A stretch of DNA of 64,000 nt, taken from contig QCHB01000006.1 of assembly GCA_003278095.1 (NCBI GenBank), forward strand, positions 62,001-126,000, given 5' to 3'. The notes under the pieces were generated by a model. That model was not told the DNA's origin, did not search any database, and saw only the letters and a list, made by a program, of their open reading frames with translations. Positions within the stretch are counted from its first letter, which is position 1, and every line of letters begins with the position of its first letter. This document shows positions 1 to 10,003 of this stretch, one piece after another. This DNA is from SAR116 cluster bacterium AG-390-L20. GTDB taxonomy: Bacteria; Pseudomonadota; Alphaproteobacteria; Puniceispirillales; Marisalimonadaceae. The position numbers and the translations under genes were made by a program.

Positions 1-356
<356 letters not shown>

Positions 357-390
357 TTTCAACTTAAAAATTATTAATGAGTGAGAAAAG

Positions 391-1326
391 ATGGTTTCAG
401 GTAAGCCGTCACAAGTCAAAATATTGAAGAGTAGAAAAAACTTTAACTTATTTTTAGTTTTTTTATGTTTAACACTTGTTTTTTTAGGTAAAATAGATCT
501 TGTAGCTATAAGAAATATTAAATCTTTTTTTTCTGATTTTCTAGCACCAGTTACCTTTGCTTTTAATAAACCAGTTAAAGAAATAGCCGGAGTTCTTGAG
601 GACGTTAAATCGGCTAGTTCTTTAAGAGACGAAAATATTAGGTTAAAAAGCGAATTAAGAAGAATTAAAGTACTGAATAGTAAAATTGCAAGTCAAGAAC
701 TAGAACTATTTGAATTAAGAGAACTATTAAAAGTTTTACCCAAAAATAAAAATAACATTGTTACTGGTCGAGCTATTACGGCACCAGGAGGCATTTTTGC
801 TAACACAGTATTAATTAATGCAGGTAAAGATTATGGCATAAAAATTGGCCAACCTGCTATTTCATCATATGGTTTCGTTGGTTATGTTATAAATGTAGGC
901 TTAAAAACCAGTAGAGTGCTTTTAACTATAGACATTAATTCAATGATTCCTATTTATTTGACAGAAAGTCATTGGCCAGCGGTAGCCCAAGGACAAAATG
1001 GTGATCTTTTAGTAATTAAATTTCTTTCGTCTGATGCGAAGCCAATAGACGGTGAAGTGGTTGAGACATCTGGACATGGTGGAAGATTACCCCCAGGAAT
1101 AAATGTAGGGAAAATATTTAAAAGCTTTTCAGGGACTTATTTTGTTAGACCTTCAGTAGATTTTCATAGACTGACATATATTTCTATAATTACTAATCAA
1201 AAACAAAATACAACTGTTTTGGATGGTTTCCAGGGTTTTGCACCTTTACAAAAACCAATAAAACCATCAGTTCTCAAAGGTTTAGACTCAAGTGGAACAA
1301 GAAAAATAGAAAGAATAGAAGATTGA
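391..1326 (+). CDS. mreC: Rod-shape-determining protein MreC
   Basis: Periplasmic scaffold protein of the elongasome that links MreB and MreD to the penicillin-binding protein PBP2. Seen here: one hydrophobic segment near residues 17-36, a charged heptad-like stretch at about residues 72-112 that fits the MreC dimerisation coiled coil, and a following beta-rich region with the family-type segment GQPAISSYGFVGYV. The length of 311 residues is normal. The ATG start follows mreB by 34 bases, and the stop TGA overlaps the proposed TTG start of mreD. The order mreB-mreC-mreD-mrdA-rodA is the classic one and supports the call. Confidence 0.95.
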   Translation: MVSGKPSQVKILKSRKNFNLFLVFLCLTLVFLGKIDLVAIRNIKSFFSDFLAPVTFAFNKPVKEIAGVLEDVKSASSLRDENIRLKSELRRIKVLNSKIASQELELFELRELLKVLPKNKNNIVTGRAITAPGGIFANTVLINAGKDYGIKIGQPAISSYGFVGYVINVGLKTSRVLLTIDINSMIPIYLTESHWPAVAQGQNGDLLVIKFLSSDAKPIDGEVVETSGHGGRLPPGINVGKIFKSFSGTYFVRPSVDFHRLTYISIITNQKQNTTVLDGFQGFAPLQKPIKPSVLKGLDSSGTRKIERIED

Positions 1327-1847
1327 TTAAAAATTATATAATCACCCATTATTTAAATGGATTTTCTAAAAATTTTATATATTTAATTTTTTTGTTTTTC
1401 ATAATAAATTTTGAAAAATCATTAAGTTTCTTTTCACTATTTAAAATCGCAACTCCAAGTTTGATTTCTATTATAATTTTTATTTTTATAAAAAAACTAA
1501 ATATGGTTCCTTCTTATTTTATTTTATTTCTAGTAGGTTTTATCAACGACATTATAATAGGTAGCAGTTTAGGTACTACACCAATTTTTCTACTTTTAAT
1601 TAAATTTTTTAGCGTAGGTTTACTTTTCGACAATGTTAATAAAAATGACCAACAGGATTGGATATCTTTTACGGTGACATTCTTAGTATCTTTTTGCATA
1701 GTTTTTTTTATAAATATCATTCTTAATTCTTCTATTCCTGACTTAAGCCCTGTATTTTATTATGTTGGAACAACTTTGATATTTTTCCCCATTATAAACT
1801 TAAGTATTAATTTTATATTTTTTATTAAAAGATTATTAAAAAGCTAA
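1323..1847 (+). CDS. mreD: Rod-shape-determining protein MreD
   Basis: Small integral membrane partner of MreC and PBP2. The 174-residue product is almost entirely hydrophobic, with about five predicted membrane segments, and carries GFINDIIIGSSLGTTP, matching the MreD pattern of a conserved aspartate before a glycine-rich turn. The first plausible start is TTG, which shares bases with the mreC stop (TTGA), so translational coupling is likely. MreD diverges quickly in sequence, so the call rests on topology, that motif and position between mreC and mrdA. mrdA begins 3 bases after the stop. Confidence 0.85.
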   Translation: MIKNYIITHYLNGFSKNFIYLIFLFFIINFEKSLSFFSLFKIATPSLISIIIFIFIKKLNMVPSYFILFLVGFINDIIIGSSLGTTPIFLLLIKFFSVGLLFDNVNKNDQQDWISFTVTFLVSFCIVFFINIILNSSIPDLSPVFYYVGTTLIFFPIINLSINFIFFIKRLLKS

Positions 1848-1850
1848 AAT

Positions 1851-3770
1851 ATGAAAAATAAAAGCCAAAAAAAATTAGATCAAACGGTTTCTAGAAGATT
1901 TCTTTTCCTTTCCTTATTTAAAGGTTCCATTATTGGAACAATTGGCTGGAAATTATTTGACCTGCAATTAGTGGAAAATAGAAAATACGAAAAACTTTCT
2001 GACAACAATCAATTTAATTATAGAATCATAGTGCCTGAAAGAGGAAGAATACTAGACAGAAAAATGAGACTTCTAGCAGGAAATATGGATGGATTTTCTC
2101 TTGTTTTGAATTGGAATAAATACTTAAATGTTCATCAAATTATAAAAAATATATCCAAAATTATTGTTTTAAATGAAAAAGATATTAATAATTTTTATAA
2201 TAAAATCAGATTTCAGAAAAATAATTTTTCAAAGCAAATCTTAATTACTAAAAATTTGTCTCAAAAAGATGTAGCAAAGTTAGCTGTTAGAATTATTGAG
2301 TTTCCAGAGATAAGTTTTTCCATGTCTAAAAGACGAGTGTATCCACAGGGTATAATTGCAGGCCATATAACAGGCTATACTGGTCCCTATTCAAAAAATG
2401 TTGAAAATACTTCTTTACATGGGATCGATGTAGGTAGAAGAGGACTAGAAAAGTTTTTTGATACTCAATTAAGAGGGGAATTTGGTAGAAAGAGAAATGA
2501 AGTAACATCTAAGGGCTATGTGATTGATTCACAGATTTATGAAAATACAAAGCCAGGTTCAGATATACAAGTATCTCTAGATATGAAGCTTCAAGCCTTT
2601 GCTGTTGAGAGGCTTCAAAGGGGTAATTATGACTTAGCTTTTGTTGACAATGAAAATATAAAAAATCAAATCAGCAAACTTAAAAATTTTAGCTATGTAA
2701 GTAACAATCAAGTTTATATAAATAAGAAAAAAAAGGTTGTTAATCCCCAATCTGGCTCTTTAATTGTTATGGATATTAATAATGGAGAAATTCTTTGTTC
2801 AGTTTCGTCACCTGGCTTTGATCCAAATATTTTTACAAAGGATCTAGAAGTTGATGATTGGAATTATGTTAAAAATAATTCTAGATCTCCTCTTTTAAAT
2901 AGAAGTATGGCAGGTGTATATCCACCTGGTTCTACAATTAAGATGGCAGTTGCGTTGGCTGCTTTGGAAAGTGGTATAATAGATTATAAAACTAGATTTT
3001 TTTGCAATGGATCAAAGGAGTTAGGCACTAGTAAATTTCATTGTTGGGCAAAAGATGGACATGGTAATCTAAATTTAATGGAAGCAATTGAACAATCATG
3101 TGATGTTTTTTTTTATGAGTTAGGATTAAAAGTTGGCATTGATAAAATAGCTCTTATGATGAAAAAACTAGGTTTAGGCCAGTACTATGATATTCAGATT
3201 CATGACAGAGCTAAGGGTGTTGTTCCAAATATTAAATGGAAACTAAAACGAGATGGATTAAATTGGTCTCTTGGAGAAACATTAAATGCTTCAATTGGTC
3301 AGGGTTATATACTTACAACACCTCTTCAACTGGTAACTATGGTTTCAAGAATCGCAAATGGTAAGTTTGCAGTAAATCCTTCTTTAACAATTTCATCAGA
3401 AAATAAAAAATTTAAAGTGTTGAATATTAATAATGAACATTTAAATTTTATTAAAAAAGCAATGGAAAAGGTAGTTGTTGGAAAAAAAGGAACTGCAAAA
3501 AATTATAAAATTGGATCCAAAAATATAGAGATGGCTGGTAAAACAGGTACGGTTCAAGTTGTTAGAATTACTGAGTTGGAAAGAGAACAAGGGTTAATTA
3601 AAAATGAAGACCGACCATGGGAAAAAAGAGATCATGCTTTATTTGTAGGTTATGCGCCTACCATTAATCCTAAATACGCTATAAGTGTAGTAGTTGAACA
3701 TGGAGGTAGTGGTTCGTCAGTTGCGGCACCAATTGCAAGGGATGTCTTTAAACATTTATTTAAATTATAG
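1851..3770 (+). CDS. mrdA: Penicillin-binding protein 2, elongasome transpeptidase
   Basis: Class B PBP that cross-links peptidoglycan during sidewall growth, paired with the glycosyltransferase RodA. The 639-residue protein has a short cytoplasmic tail, a membrane anchor near residues 20-45, a PBP dimerisation region beginning at PERGRILDR, and a transpeptidase domain. The catalytic serine lies in PPGSTIK (Ser361, Lys364), an SCD triad follows near residue 417, and the KTGT motif is at 564-567, so all active-site motifs are intact. Start ATG lies 3 bases after mreD, and rodA follows after 17 bases. Length and motif spacing are normal for PBP2. Confidence 0.96.
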   Translation: MKNKSQKKLDQTVSRRFLFLSLFKGSIIGTIGWKLFDLQLVENRKYEKLSDNNQFNYRIIVPERGRILDRKMRLLAGNMDGFSLVLNWNKYLNVHQIIKNISKIIVLNEKDINNFYNKIRFQKNNFSKQILITKNLSQKDVAKLAVRIIEFPEISFSMSKRRVYPQGIIAGHITGYTGPYSKNVENTSLHGIDVGRRGLEKFFDTQLRGEFGRKRNEVTSKGYVIDSQIYENTKPGSDIQVSLDMKLQAFAVERLQRGNYDLAFVDNENIKNQISKLKNFSYVSNNQVYINKKKKVVNPQSGSLIVMDINNGEILCSVSSPGFDPNIFTKDLEVDDWNYVKNNSRSPLLNRSMAGVYPPGSTIKMAVALAALESGIIDYKTRFFCNGSKELGTSKFHCWAKDGHGNLNLMEAIEQSCDVFFYELGLKVGIDKIALMMKKLGLGQYYDIQIHDRAKGVVPNIKWKLKRDGLNWSLGETLNASIGQGYILTTPLQLVTMVSRIANGKFAVNPSLTISSENKKFKVLNINNEHLNFIKKAMEKVVVGKKGTAKNYKIGSKNIEMAGKTGTVQVVRITELEREQGLIKNEDRPWEKRDHALFVGYAPTINPKYAISVVVEHGGSGSSVAAPIARDVFKHLFKL

Positions 3771-3787
3771 AAAAGCAAATAAATATT

Positions 3788-4912
3788 ATGAATAGGAATA
3801 CTAATAAATTTTCCTCTGAGACTATGATTACTGTTTTTTTTTCAAAACTGTTAAAAATAAATTGGATAATTATACTTTGTTTGATTTTGTTAGGATTAGT
3901 TGGGGTGGCGTCATTATACTCTGCTGCAGGGAGTGATTGGAATCCTTGGGCTAGGAACCATTTGATAAGATTAATTTTTGGATTTTGTTTGATGTTTTTT
4001 ATTGCGTTTATTCCATCTCATTTTTTTATGAAGTATAGTGTTTTATCGTTTATTTTAGGTGTTTTTGCGCTCATCTTGGTTAAAATTATAGGTTCAGGAA
4101 GTGTGCAAAGATGGATATCTTTTGGTAGTATAAATTTCCAACCCTCTGAAATTATGAAATTAGCGCTAATTTTAATTCTTGCAAAATACTTTGATCATAT
4201 TTCAAAGATACAACTTAATAAACTTATACCGTATATTATTCCAATTTTAATTATTATGATTCCTGGTTTTTTGGTAATTTCTCAACCAGACTTAGGAACT
4301 GGTTTGACAATAATTTTACTTGGACTTTCTATATTATTCTTTGTAGGAATATCAATGAAGTTTGTAATTTTCTCTATTTTAATATCAATTTCATCGATCC
4401 CTTTTATTTGGCAACAATTATATGAATATCAAAAAAATAGAATTCTAATTTTTCTAAATCCAGAAATGGATAGTTTAGGTAGTGGTTATCAAATAATACA
4501 ATCGAAAATTGCAATAGGTTCTGGTGGTTTGTTTGGAAAAGGATATTTATTGGGAACCCAAAGTAGACTAAATTATTTACCTGAAAAACATACTGATTTT
4601 ATATTTACTCTAATTTCAGAAGAGTTGGGTTTTTTGGGATCAATTTCTATTATTTTAGTATTTTGTTTGTTGATTACATCAATTATGAAAATTTCTTTTA
4701 AGGTTGAAAGTCTTTTTTCCAAAGTTGTGGTCTTTGGTATTGGTTTTTTAATTTTTCTTTATTTAAGTTTAAACATAGGTATGGTATGTGGATTACTTCC
4801 TGTTGTAGGTGCACCATTACCTTTAGTAAGTTACGGCGGTACTTCCTTGCTTACAGTATTAATTGGTGTGGGGATAGTATTAAGTATCAATATTCATGAT
4901 AAAAAAGTATGA
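3788..4912 (+). CDS. rodA: Rod-shape-determining glycosyltransferase RodA
   Basis: SEDS-family peptidoglycan polymerase that uses lipid II and works with PBP2. The 374-residue product has about ten membrane segments. Family segments visible include the SQPDLGTGLT region, the LPEKHTDFIF loop, and the C-terminal SYGGTSLL motif close to the last helix. The aspartate in QPDLGTG fits the known functional position of SEDS proteins. It is directly downstream of mrdA, as in many proteobacteria, which distinguishes it from FtsW, whose genes lie in the division cluster. An SbmA-like gene follows after 28 bases and may be co-transcribed. Confidence 0.95.
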   Translation: MNRNTNKFSSETMITVFFSKLLKINWIIILCLILLGLVGVASLYSAAGSDWNPWARNHLIRLIFGFCLMFFIAFIPSHFFMKYSVLSFILGVFALILVKIIGSGSVQRWISFGSINFQPSEIMKLALILILAKYFDHISKIQLNKLIPYIIPILIIMIPGFLVISQPDLGTGLTIILLGLSILFFVGISMKFVIFSILISISSIPFIWQQLYEYQKNRILIFLNPEMDSLGSGYQIIQSKIAIGSGGLFGKGYLLGTQSRLNYLPEKHTDFIFTLISEELGFLGSISIILVFCLLITSIMKISFKVESLFSKVVVFGIGFLIFLYLSLNIGMVCGLLPVVGAPLPLVSYGGTSLLTVLIGVGIVLSINIHDKKV

Positions 4913-4940
4913 TTAATAATATTTTATTGTAAGGAAGAAA

Positions 4941-5927
4941 ATGTTTAGATTTTTCGTAATTAGAAAATGGCTTCTATGGTCTTGGTTAGGGTCATTTGTT
5001 ATTTTGTCATCCTTATGGGTCCAAGTTAAAATTGATGTTAAGATAAATGAATGGTTTGGAAAATTTTATGATATGATACAAAAAGCTTTAGCTAAACCAA
5101 ACGCAATTACAATAGAAGAATATTGGGAAAGTTTATTTTCATTTATATCTTTAGCAGGTTTGTACGTTGCTGTTTATGTGATAATAAGTTTTTTTACAGC
5201 TCATTATTTATTTAGATGGAGAGCAGCAATGGTTGAGTGGTATCATTCAGTTTATGACAAAGCTAGTAAGATAGAGGGTGCTGCTCAAAGAGTGCAAGAA
5301 GATACAATTAAATTTTCACGCATAATGGAATCTTTAGGAACAAGTTTAATAGAGTCAATGATGGTACTATTTCAATTTATTCCAATATTATTAGGACTTT
5401 CTGTGGGGATACCAATTTATTTTTTTGGAGATTGGCAATATGGATTGATTACTGGTGCATTAATATGGACTTTAGGTGGTACTATTTTTTTAATAGCTCT
5501 TGGTTGGATTTTAAGATTAGTAGGTGTAGAATATGATCTACAAAAAAAAGAAGCAGCTTATAGAAAATTGTTAGTAATAGCTGAGGATGATGGTTCTGTT
5601 CGACCTAAAAGAATAGAAGAGCTATTTGATGATGTTAAATCAATTCATTTTTTGAGTTATATTCGTTATTTATATTTTAATGTCGGGCGAATGGCATATT
5701 TACAGGCAAACGTTTTATCAGCATATGTATTTCTTGCACCTGCAATTGTGGCAGGTGTCGTAACTCTTGGAGTAATGCAGCAAATTATTAGAGCCTTTGG
5801 AAGAGTAGAGGGATCAATGCAATATTTATTAAAAGCATGGCCAACTATTATTGAGTTAGCAAGCGTTTACAAACGATTAAGAGAATTTGAATCGAGAATA
5901 TTGAATAATGGTAAAATTAAAGTATAA
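4941..5927 (+). CDS. SbmA/BacA-like membrane transporter
   Basis: Member of the SbmA/BacA family, integral inner-membrane proteins that import peptides and modified peptide antibiotics and, in alphaproteobacteria, affect very-long-chain fatty acids of lipid A. The 328-residue product has several membrane spans and family segments RWRAAMVEWYHS and EGAAQRVQEDTIKFSR, which match the conserved central part of the family. No ATP-binding cassette domain is attached, as expected for SbmA rather than for the ABC-fused relatives. A purine-rich stretch (AAGGAAG) lies just upstream of the ATG. Position behind rodA suggests cotranscription with the elongasome, although no functional link is proven. Confidence 0.85.
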   Translation: MFRFFVIRKWLLWSWLGSFVILSSLWVQVKIDVKINEWFGKFYDMIQKALAKPNAITIEEYWESLFSFISLAGLYVAVYVIISFFTAHYLFRWRAAMVEWYHSVYDKASKIEGAAQRVQEDTIKFSRIMESLGTSLIESMMVLFQFIPILLGLSVGIPIYFFGDWQYGLITGALIWTLGGTIFLIALGWILRLVGVEYDLQKKEAAYRKLLVIAEDDGSVRPKRIEELFDDVKSIHFLSYIRYLYFNVGRMAYLQANVLSAYVFLAPAIVAGVVTLGVMQQIIRAFGRVEGSMQYLLKAWPTIIELASVYKRLREFESRILNNGKIKV

Positions 5928-5943
5928 TTTTGAAAATTATTAA

Positions 5944-6744
5944 ATGAATGAACTACAATTTTCAATTGGTATTTTGAGTTGGAGAGGGTATGAGAGTTTA
6001 AAAAACTCACTTATTTCATACGAAAAAAATGGTCTTTCACAATTAACAAATAAAAAGTTTATTTGTTTACCTGAATATAATGGTGAAGGAATTAAAATAG
6101 CTAAAAAGTTTAATTATAAGCCTATTTTAATTAGAGAGAATATTGGAATTCTTGGAGGATTCAAAGAATTAGCTAAACAAATGCCCAAAGGGCCAATCTT
6201 GTTATTAGAAAATGATCTAGAATTAATTGAGAATAAAAAAACTACATTTAATCAACTTAAACAATCAATTGATAATCTTTATAAACAAAATGCAATTCAA
6301 GTAAGATTAAGAAGCAGGTTCGATCCCGGAGAACCTTTTGTAGGTCTAGTAAAATATAAAAGATATTGGTCGAACAATTTTTTTTGTTCTATTAAAAGAT
6401 TCTTTAGACCCAAAAAGGCAAACAAATTAATTGGAACTTCAATATACTCAATTCAAAATCCAGAAATTCGTCATCCCAAATATATAAAAAAACTAGCAAA
6501 TGGTTTTTTTTTAGTACCGAGCTCAACTTTAAATTGGGCTAATTTAGCGATTTTAGTTGATCGTGATAGTTATTTAAGAATTATCATAAAAAGGGCAGAA
6601 GAAACTAAATCGAAGAAATATATTAATGGTTTCAAAAATGTGGAAATTGAATTAAATAGTAATTGGTGGTCAGAAAATAATTTTAAAATCTTATTAGCAC
6701 CTGGCTTGTTTAAGCATAATAGGCTATCAGATCGGGGTTATTAA
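5944..6744 (+). CDS. Glycosyltransferase-like protein (GT-A fold suspected)
   Basis: Unassigned protein of 266 residues that looks like a family 2-type glycosyltransferase. The N-terminus reads as a beta-strand and helix typical of GT-A enzymes (SIGILSWRGYESLKNSL), followed by RENIGILGGFKELAKQ and then a strand ending in LLLENDLEL, which sits where GT-A enzymes carry the metal-binding DxD-type motif. The C-terminal half is basic, with aromatic residues. No membrane segment is obvious. It follows the SbmA-like gene by 16 bases and ends convergently with glmU. Substrate cannot be guessed; a polysaccharide or lipopolysaccharide role would suit the neighbourhood but is inference. Confidence 0.55.
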   Translation: MNELQFSIGILSWRGYESLKNSLISYEKNGLSQLTNKKFICLPEYNGEGIKIAKKFNYKPILIRENIGILGGFKELAKQMPKGPILLLENDLELIENKKTTFNQLKQSIDNLYKQNAIQVRLRSRFDPGEPFVGLVKYKRYWSNNFFCSIKRFFRPKKANKLIGTSIYSIQNPEIRHPKYIKKLANGFFLVPSSTLNWANLAILVDRDSYLRIIIKRAEETKSKKYINGFKNVEIELNSNWWSENNFKILLAPGLFKHNRLSDRGY

Positions 6745-6775
6745 CCCGTCATTTTTATTATTTTTTCTTTTTGTT
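6735..6775 (+). terminator. Possible intrinsic terminator after the glycosyltransferase-like gene
   Basis: A short hairpin GGGTT-ATT-AACCC (6735-6747) overlaps the stop codon of the preceding gene and is followed by a T-rich run (6751-6775). It would end the mre-mrd-rodA transcript before the convergent glmU. The stem has only five base pairs, so the call is tentative. Confidence 0.45.
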
Positions 6776-8044
6776 TATTTGGTAAGCTCTACCAATAGAA
6801 AGTGTATTATCAGGTATATCTTTGTTGAAGGTACTCCCAGCTCCCATTGTAACATTTTCACCAATATTAATTGGAGCAATAATTGTCGAGTTAGACCCTA
6901 CAAAGGAGTTTTTACCAATTTTAGTTTTTTGTTTATTTTTTCCGTCATAGTTACAGGTTATAGTTCCAGCTCCGATATTTGTAGATGAACCGATTTCACT
7001 GTCACCAATATATGATAAATGGTTAACTTTTACCTCTTCTAAAAGTTTGCTTTTTTTAATTTCAACAAAATTGCCTATTTTAGAGTTTTTGCCTATAACA
7101 CTATTTTCTCTTATCCTTGCAAATGGACCAATTATTGATCCTGATTCTACTTTACATTTCTCTAAATGAGAAAAAGATTTGATTTCGACTGATGCTTCAA
7201 TAATAACATTATGGCCAAAAACAACATTAGGATGTATTACAACATCTTTTCCAAATTTAGTGTCATGATTGATAAAAATAGTTTCAGGATCTATTAACTT
7301 AACACCTTTTAACATAGCGTTTCGTCTTAATAAATTTTGAGAAATTTTTTCTGCAATTGACAAGTCAACTTGATTATTGATACCTATGATCTCTTCTTTT
7401 TTTATTTCAATAAAAGATATTTTCTTTTTTTGTTTATTTAATATTTTGACAAGATCAGTTAAATAAAACTCTTTAGTAATTAAATTTTCTTGAATTTTGT
7501 CCAATTGATCTATCTCTGAGCTATGTATGGCCATAACACCGCCATTACAGAAATCTGAATTAATATCACTTACTTCAGCATCTTTTTGCTCTATAATTTC
7601 TATAGGTTCATTTTTAGTTGAGAATATAATTTTTCCATAGTTGTTTTTTTCAAACTTCTTAAAGCCAGTTATTACGAGTTTAGTTTCATTTTCAAATGCC
7701 TTTATAACTCTTTTAAAAGTTTCAGAGGTTAAAAAGGGGGTGTCTCCAAAACATACAAGTATTATACCTGTAAAATTTTTAAGCAAGTTAGAAGCTTTTT
7801 TAACAGCATCACCAGTACCTTTTGGTGTTTTTTGAACGACTGTTTCAAAATCGTTGCAAATGTCTTCAAATGCTTCGCACTTTTCTGGAATAACAATTAT
7901 ACATTTTTTTATGTTTGCTGACCTGTTGGCGTCAATTACTCGCTCAAGTATTGTTTTACCAGAAATTAAGTGCAATGGTTTAGGAATGTCTGAAAACATC
8001 CTACTACCTTTTCCAGCACTTAAAATTATTGAACAAACTTCCAT
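6758..8044 (-). CDS. glmU: Bifunctional GlmU, UDP-GlcNAc synthesis
   Basis: Cytoplasmic enzyme that acetylates glucosamine-1-phosphate and then transfers UMP to give UDP-GlcNAc, precursor of peptidoglycan and lipid A. The N-terminal uridylyltransferase domain starts with LSAGKGSRM and SDIPKPLH, the nucleotide-binding signature. The C-terminal half, from about residue 245, is a left-handed beta-helix of hexapeptide repeats and carries the acetyltransferase segments HLSYIGDSEIG and GAGTITCNYDG. The 428 residues are a little short for the family but both domains appear complete. It is divergent from glmS, with 92 bases between the two starts, so the two amino-sugar genes can share a control region. 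Confidence 0.95.
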   Translation of the reverse strand: MEVCSIILSAGKGSRMFSDIPKPLHLISGKTILERVIDANRSANIKKCIIVIPEKCEAFEDICNDFETVVQKTPKGTGDAVKKASNLLKNFTGIILVCFGDTPFLTSETFKRVIKAFENETKLVITGFKKFEKNNYGKIIFSTKNEPIEIIEQKDAEVSDINSDFCNGGVMAIHSSEIDQLDKIQENLITKEFYLTDLVKILNKQKKKISFIEIKKEEIIGINNQVDLSIAEKISQNLLRRNAMLKGVKLIDPETIFINHDTKFGKDVVIHPNVVFGHNVIIEASVEIKSFSHLEKCKVESGSIIGPFARIRENSVIGKNSKIGNFVEIKKSKLLEEVKVNHLSYIGDSEIGSSTNIGAGTITCNYDGKNKQKTKIGKNSFVGSNSTIIAPINIGENVTMGAGSTFNKDIPDNTLSIGRAYQINKKKK

Positions 8045-8136
8045 AAAAGTGTTATATATCCTAACATTATAAATTTAAAGCTTAAAAATTTTACAAAATT
8101 ATACCTTTATTAATTATTTTTTAAAAGAGGCTAAGT

Positions 8137-9984
8137 ATGTGTGGTGTGGTTGCTGTCTTAGGTAAAGAAAATGCAAGCCAACTTGTTATTGAAGGACTAA
8201 AAAAACTTGAATATCGTGGTTATGACTCAGCAGGTATTACTTCTGTTTCCCAAGGTTTATTGCAAACAATAAAATCTGAAGGCAAGCTCTTAAATTTGAT
8301 TGGAAAGTTAGATAAGTCAACGAAAGAAAAATTATATTTTGATAATTCTATTGCTTTAGGTCACACAAGATGGGCAACACACGGAAACGTAAGTTTTGAA
8401 AATGCTCATCCTTTAACTAGCGAGAACAAAATAGCAGTTGTACATAATGGAATAATAGAAAACTTTGAAATTTTAAAAAAAGAACTAATATCGCTAGGTT
8501 ATAATTTTAGAAGTATGACAGATACTGAGGTGTTACCTCATTTATTTATGAAATACATTAAAATGGGCAATGATCTTTTGGAAGCAGGCAGACTTGTGCT
8601 AAAGGACATAAAAGGTGCATTTGCTTTTGTTGCAATGAGTGTAGACTTCCCAAACCAATTATTTGTCTCAAGAAACTCATCCCCTTTAGCAATAGGTTTG
8701 GGAGATAATGCGAATTTTATAGGTTCTGACGCTCATTCAATAGATCACTTAACACAAAAAATTATTTATCTAGAAGACGGTGATCATGCATTAGTAAAAA
8801 TTAACAAGATAAGTATTTTTGATAAAAATTTTAAAAAAGTAAGCAGAAAAATAATTAATATTCAAGCTGAAATAGGTTTGATCACAAAAGGTGGTTATAA
8901 ACATTTTATGGAAAAAGAAATTTTTGAACAACCAGTTGTTCTGCCCCAAACCACATCAAGTTTTATTAAGAATAATTCTGAAATTACAATTGATCTTGAT
9001 AAATTAGGCTTTAAAAACAAAAATTCTTTAATCATTTGTGCTGCGGGCACAAGTTATTATGCAGGAATAGTTGGCAAGTATTGGATTGAACAAATTGCAG
9101 ATATACCTGTTATTGTTGATCTTGCCTCAGAATATAGATATAGAAAACCATCAATTTTTGGTCAAAATTCAATTTTAGTCATTTCCCAATCTGGAGAAAG
9201 TTTAGACACTCTTATGGCATTGAGGTATGCGAAAGAATTAGGTCTTAAAACTAATGCAATTGTAAATGTAGAAGGTAGTACTATAGATAGAGAAGTTGAC
9301 TATAGTCTATATAGTAAAGTGGGACCAGAAATAGGTGTTGCAAGTACAAAATCATTTACTTCTCAACTTGTTATTTTATTTTTAATTGCTGTAAGTTTAG
9401 GTAAAAAATTTAATAGCTTAACCCTAACCCAAATGAGAAAAAAATGTCAGTTAATTAATATGTTACCTAGTGCTATTGCTAAAATGTTAGAAAAAGAAAA
9501 TCAAATAAAATTAATTGCTCAAAATATTAAGAATTCAAAAAGTGTTATTTTCTTAGGAAGAGGTCTTTTATATCCTCTTGCACTTGAAGGAGCATTAAAA
9601 TTAAAAGAAATAAGCTATATCCATGCTGAAGGTTTTGCCGCAGGAGAAATGAAACATGGACCAATTGCTCTTATCGAAGATGACGTTCCAGTTATTATGT
9701 TTTTAGTATCAGATGGTAATGAAGACAAAGCGATCAGCAATTTACAAGAAGCTTATTCTAGAGGTGCAAAAATTATTTTAATTGCGGATAAAAAATGTAT
9801 TGATAAAGCCACTTTTGCACATTTCACAGTTGAAATAGCAGAATTTGAAAATGAATTTAAATCTTTATTGTCTCCCTTATTGATGTCTGTTCCGGCCCAG
9901 TTGTTAGCTTATCACGTTGCCAAGGAAAGAGGCACTGATGTAGATCAGCCAAGGAACTTAGCAAAGTCAGTGACCGTAGAATAA
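8137..9984 (+). CDS. glmS: Glutamine-fructose-6-phosphate aminotransferase
   Basis: Makes glucosamine-6-phosphate from fructose-6-phosphate and glutamine, the entry step to UDP-GlcNAc. Cys2 (MCGVVAVLG) is the N-terminal nucleophile of the glutaminase domain; two SIS sugar-binding domains follow, with ICAAGTSYYAG and VISQSGESLDT in the first, and the protein ends with the conserved RNLAKSVTVE. An AGAGG ribosome-binding sequence precedes the ATG. The length of 615 is normal. The last codons are also the target of an insertion hotspot: three further copies of this terminus lie downstream within 3.5 kb. No glmS riboswitch is visible in the 92-base leader. Confidence 0.97.
   Translation: MCGVVAVLGKENASQLVIEGLKKLEYRGYDSAGITSVSQGLLQTIKSEGKLLNLIGKLDKSTKEKLYFDNSIALGHTRWATHGNVSFENAHPLTSENKIAVVHNGIIENFEILKKELISLGYNFRSMTDTEVLPHLFMKYIKMGNDLLEAGRLVLKDIKGAFAFVAMSVDFPNQLFVSRNSSPLAIGLGDNANFIGSDAHSIDHLTQKIIYLEDGDHALVKINKISIFDKNFKKVSRKIINIQAEIGLITKGGYKHFMEKEIFEQPVVLPQTTSSFIKNNSEITIDLDKLGFKNKNSLIICAAGTSYYAGIVGKYWIEQIADIPVIVDLASEYRYRKPSIFGQNSILVISQSGESLDTLMALRYAKELGLKTNAIVNVEGSTIDREVDYSLYSKVGPEIGVASTKSFTSQLVILFLIAVSLGKKFNSLTLTQMRKKCQLINMLPSAIAKMLEKENQIKLIAQNIKNSKSVIFLGRGLLYPLALEGALKLKEISYIHAEGFAAGEMKHGPIALIEDDVPVIMFLVSDGNEDKAISNLQEAYSRGAKIILIADKKCIDKATFAHFTVEIAEFENEFKSLLSPLLMSVPAQLLAYHVAKERGTDVDQPRNLAKSVTVE
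9963..9984 (+). repeat. glmS-tail repeat, copy 1 (working end of glmS)
   Basis: The last 22 bases of glmS, encoding K-S-V-T-V-E-stop with the codons GTG ACC GTA GAA TAA at the end. It is the first of four direct copies found downstream. Copy 2 matches at 18 of 22 positions, and all four mismatches are synonymous third-position changes. This is the probable attachment site of the inserted units. Confidence 0.85.
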
Positions 9985-9986
9985 CA

Positions 9987-10002
9987 TCCAAAGGACGCAC
10001 TA
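9987..10002 (+). repeat. 16-bp terminal inverted repeat, left copy
   Basis: TCCAAAGGACGCACTA begins two bases after the glmS stop and ends one base before the ATG of the nuclease gene. Its exact reverse complement lies at 11203-11218, just after that gene. Half of its bases are G or C, which stands out in this AT-rich surrounding. Confidence 0.85.
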
Positions 10003-10003
10003 G

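Noticed and set aside
8045-8136. A glmS ribozyme-riboswitch in the glmU-glmS gap
   Set aside because: The gap of 92 bases is too short and AT-rich, with none of the conserved core helices.
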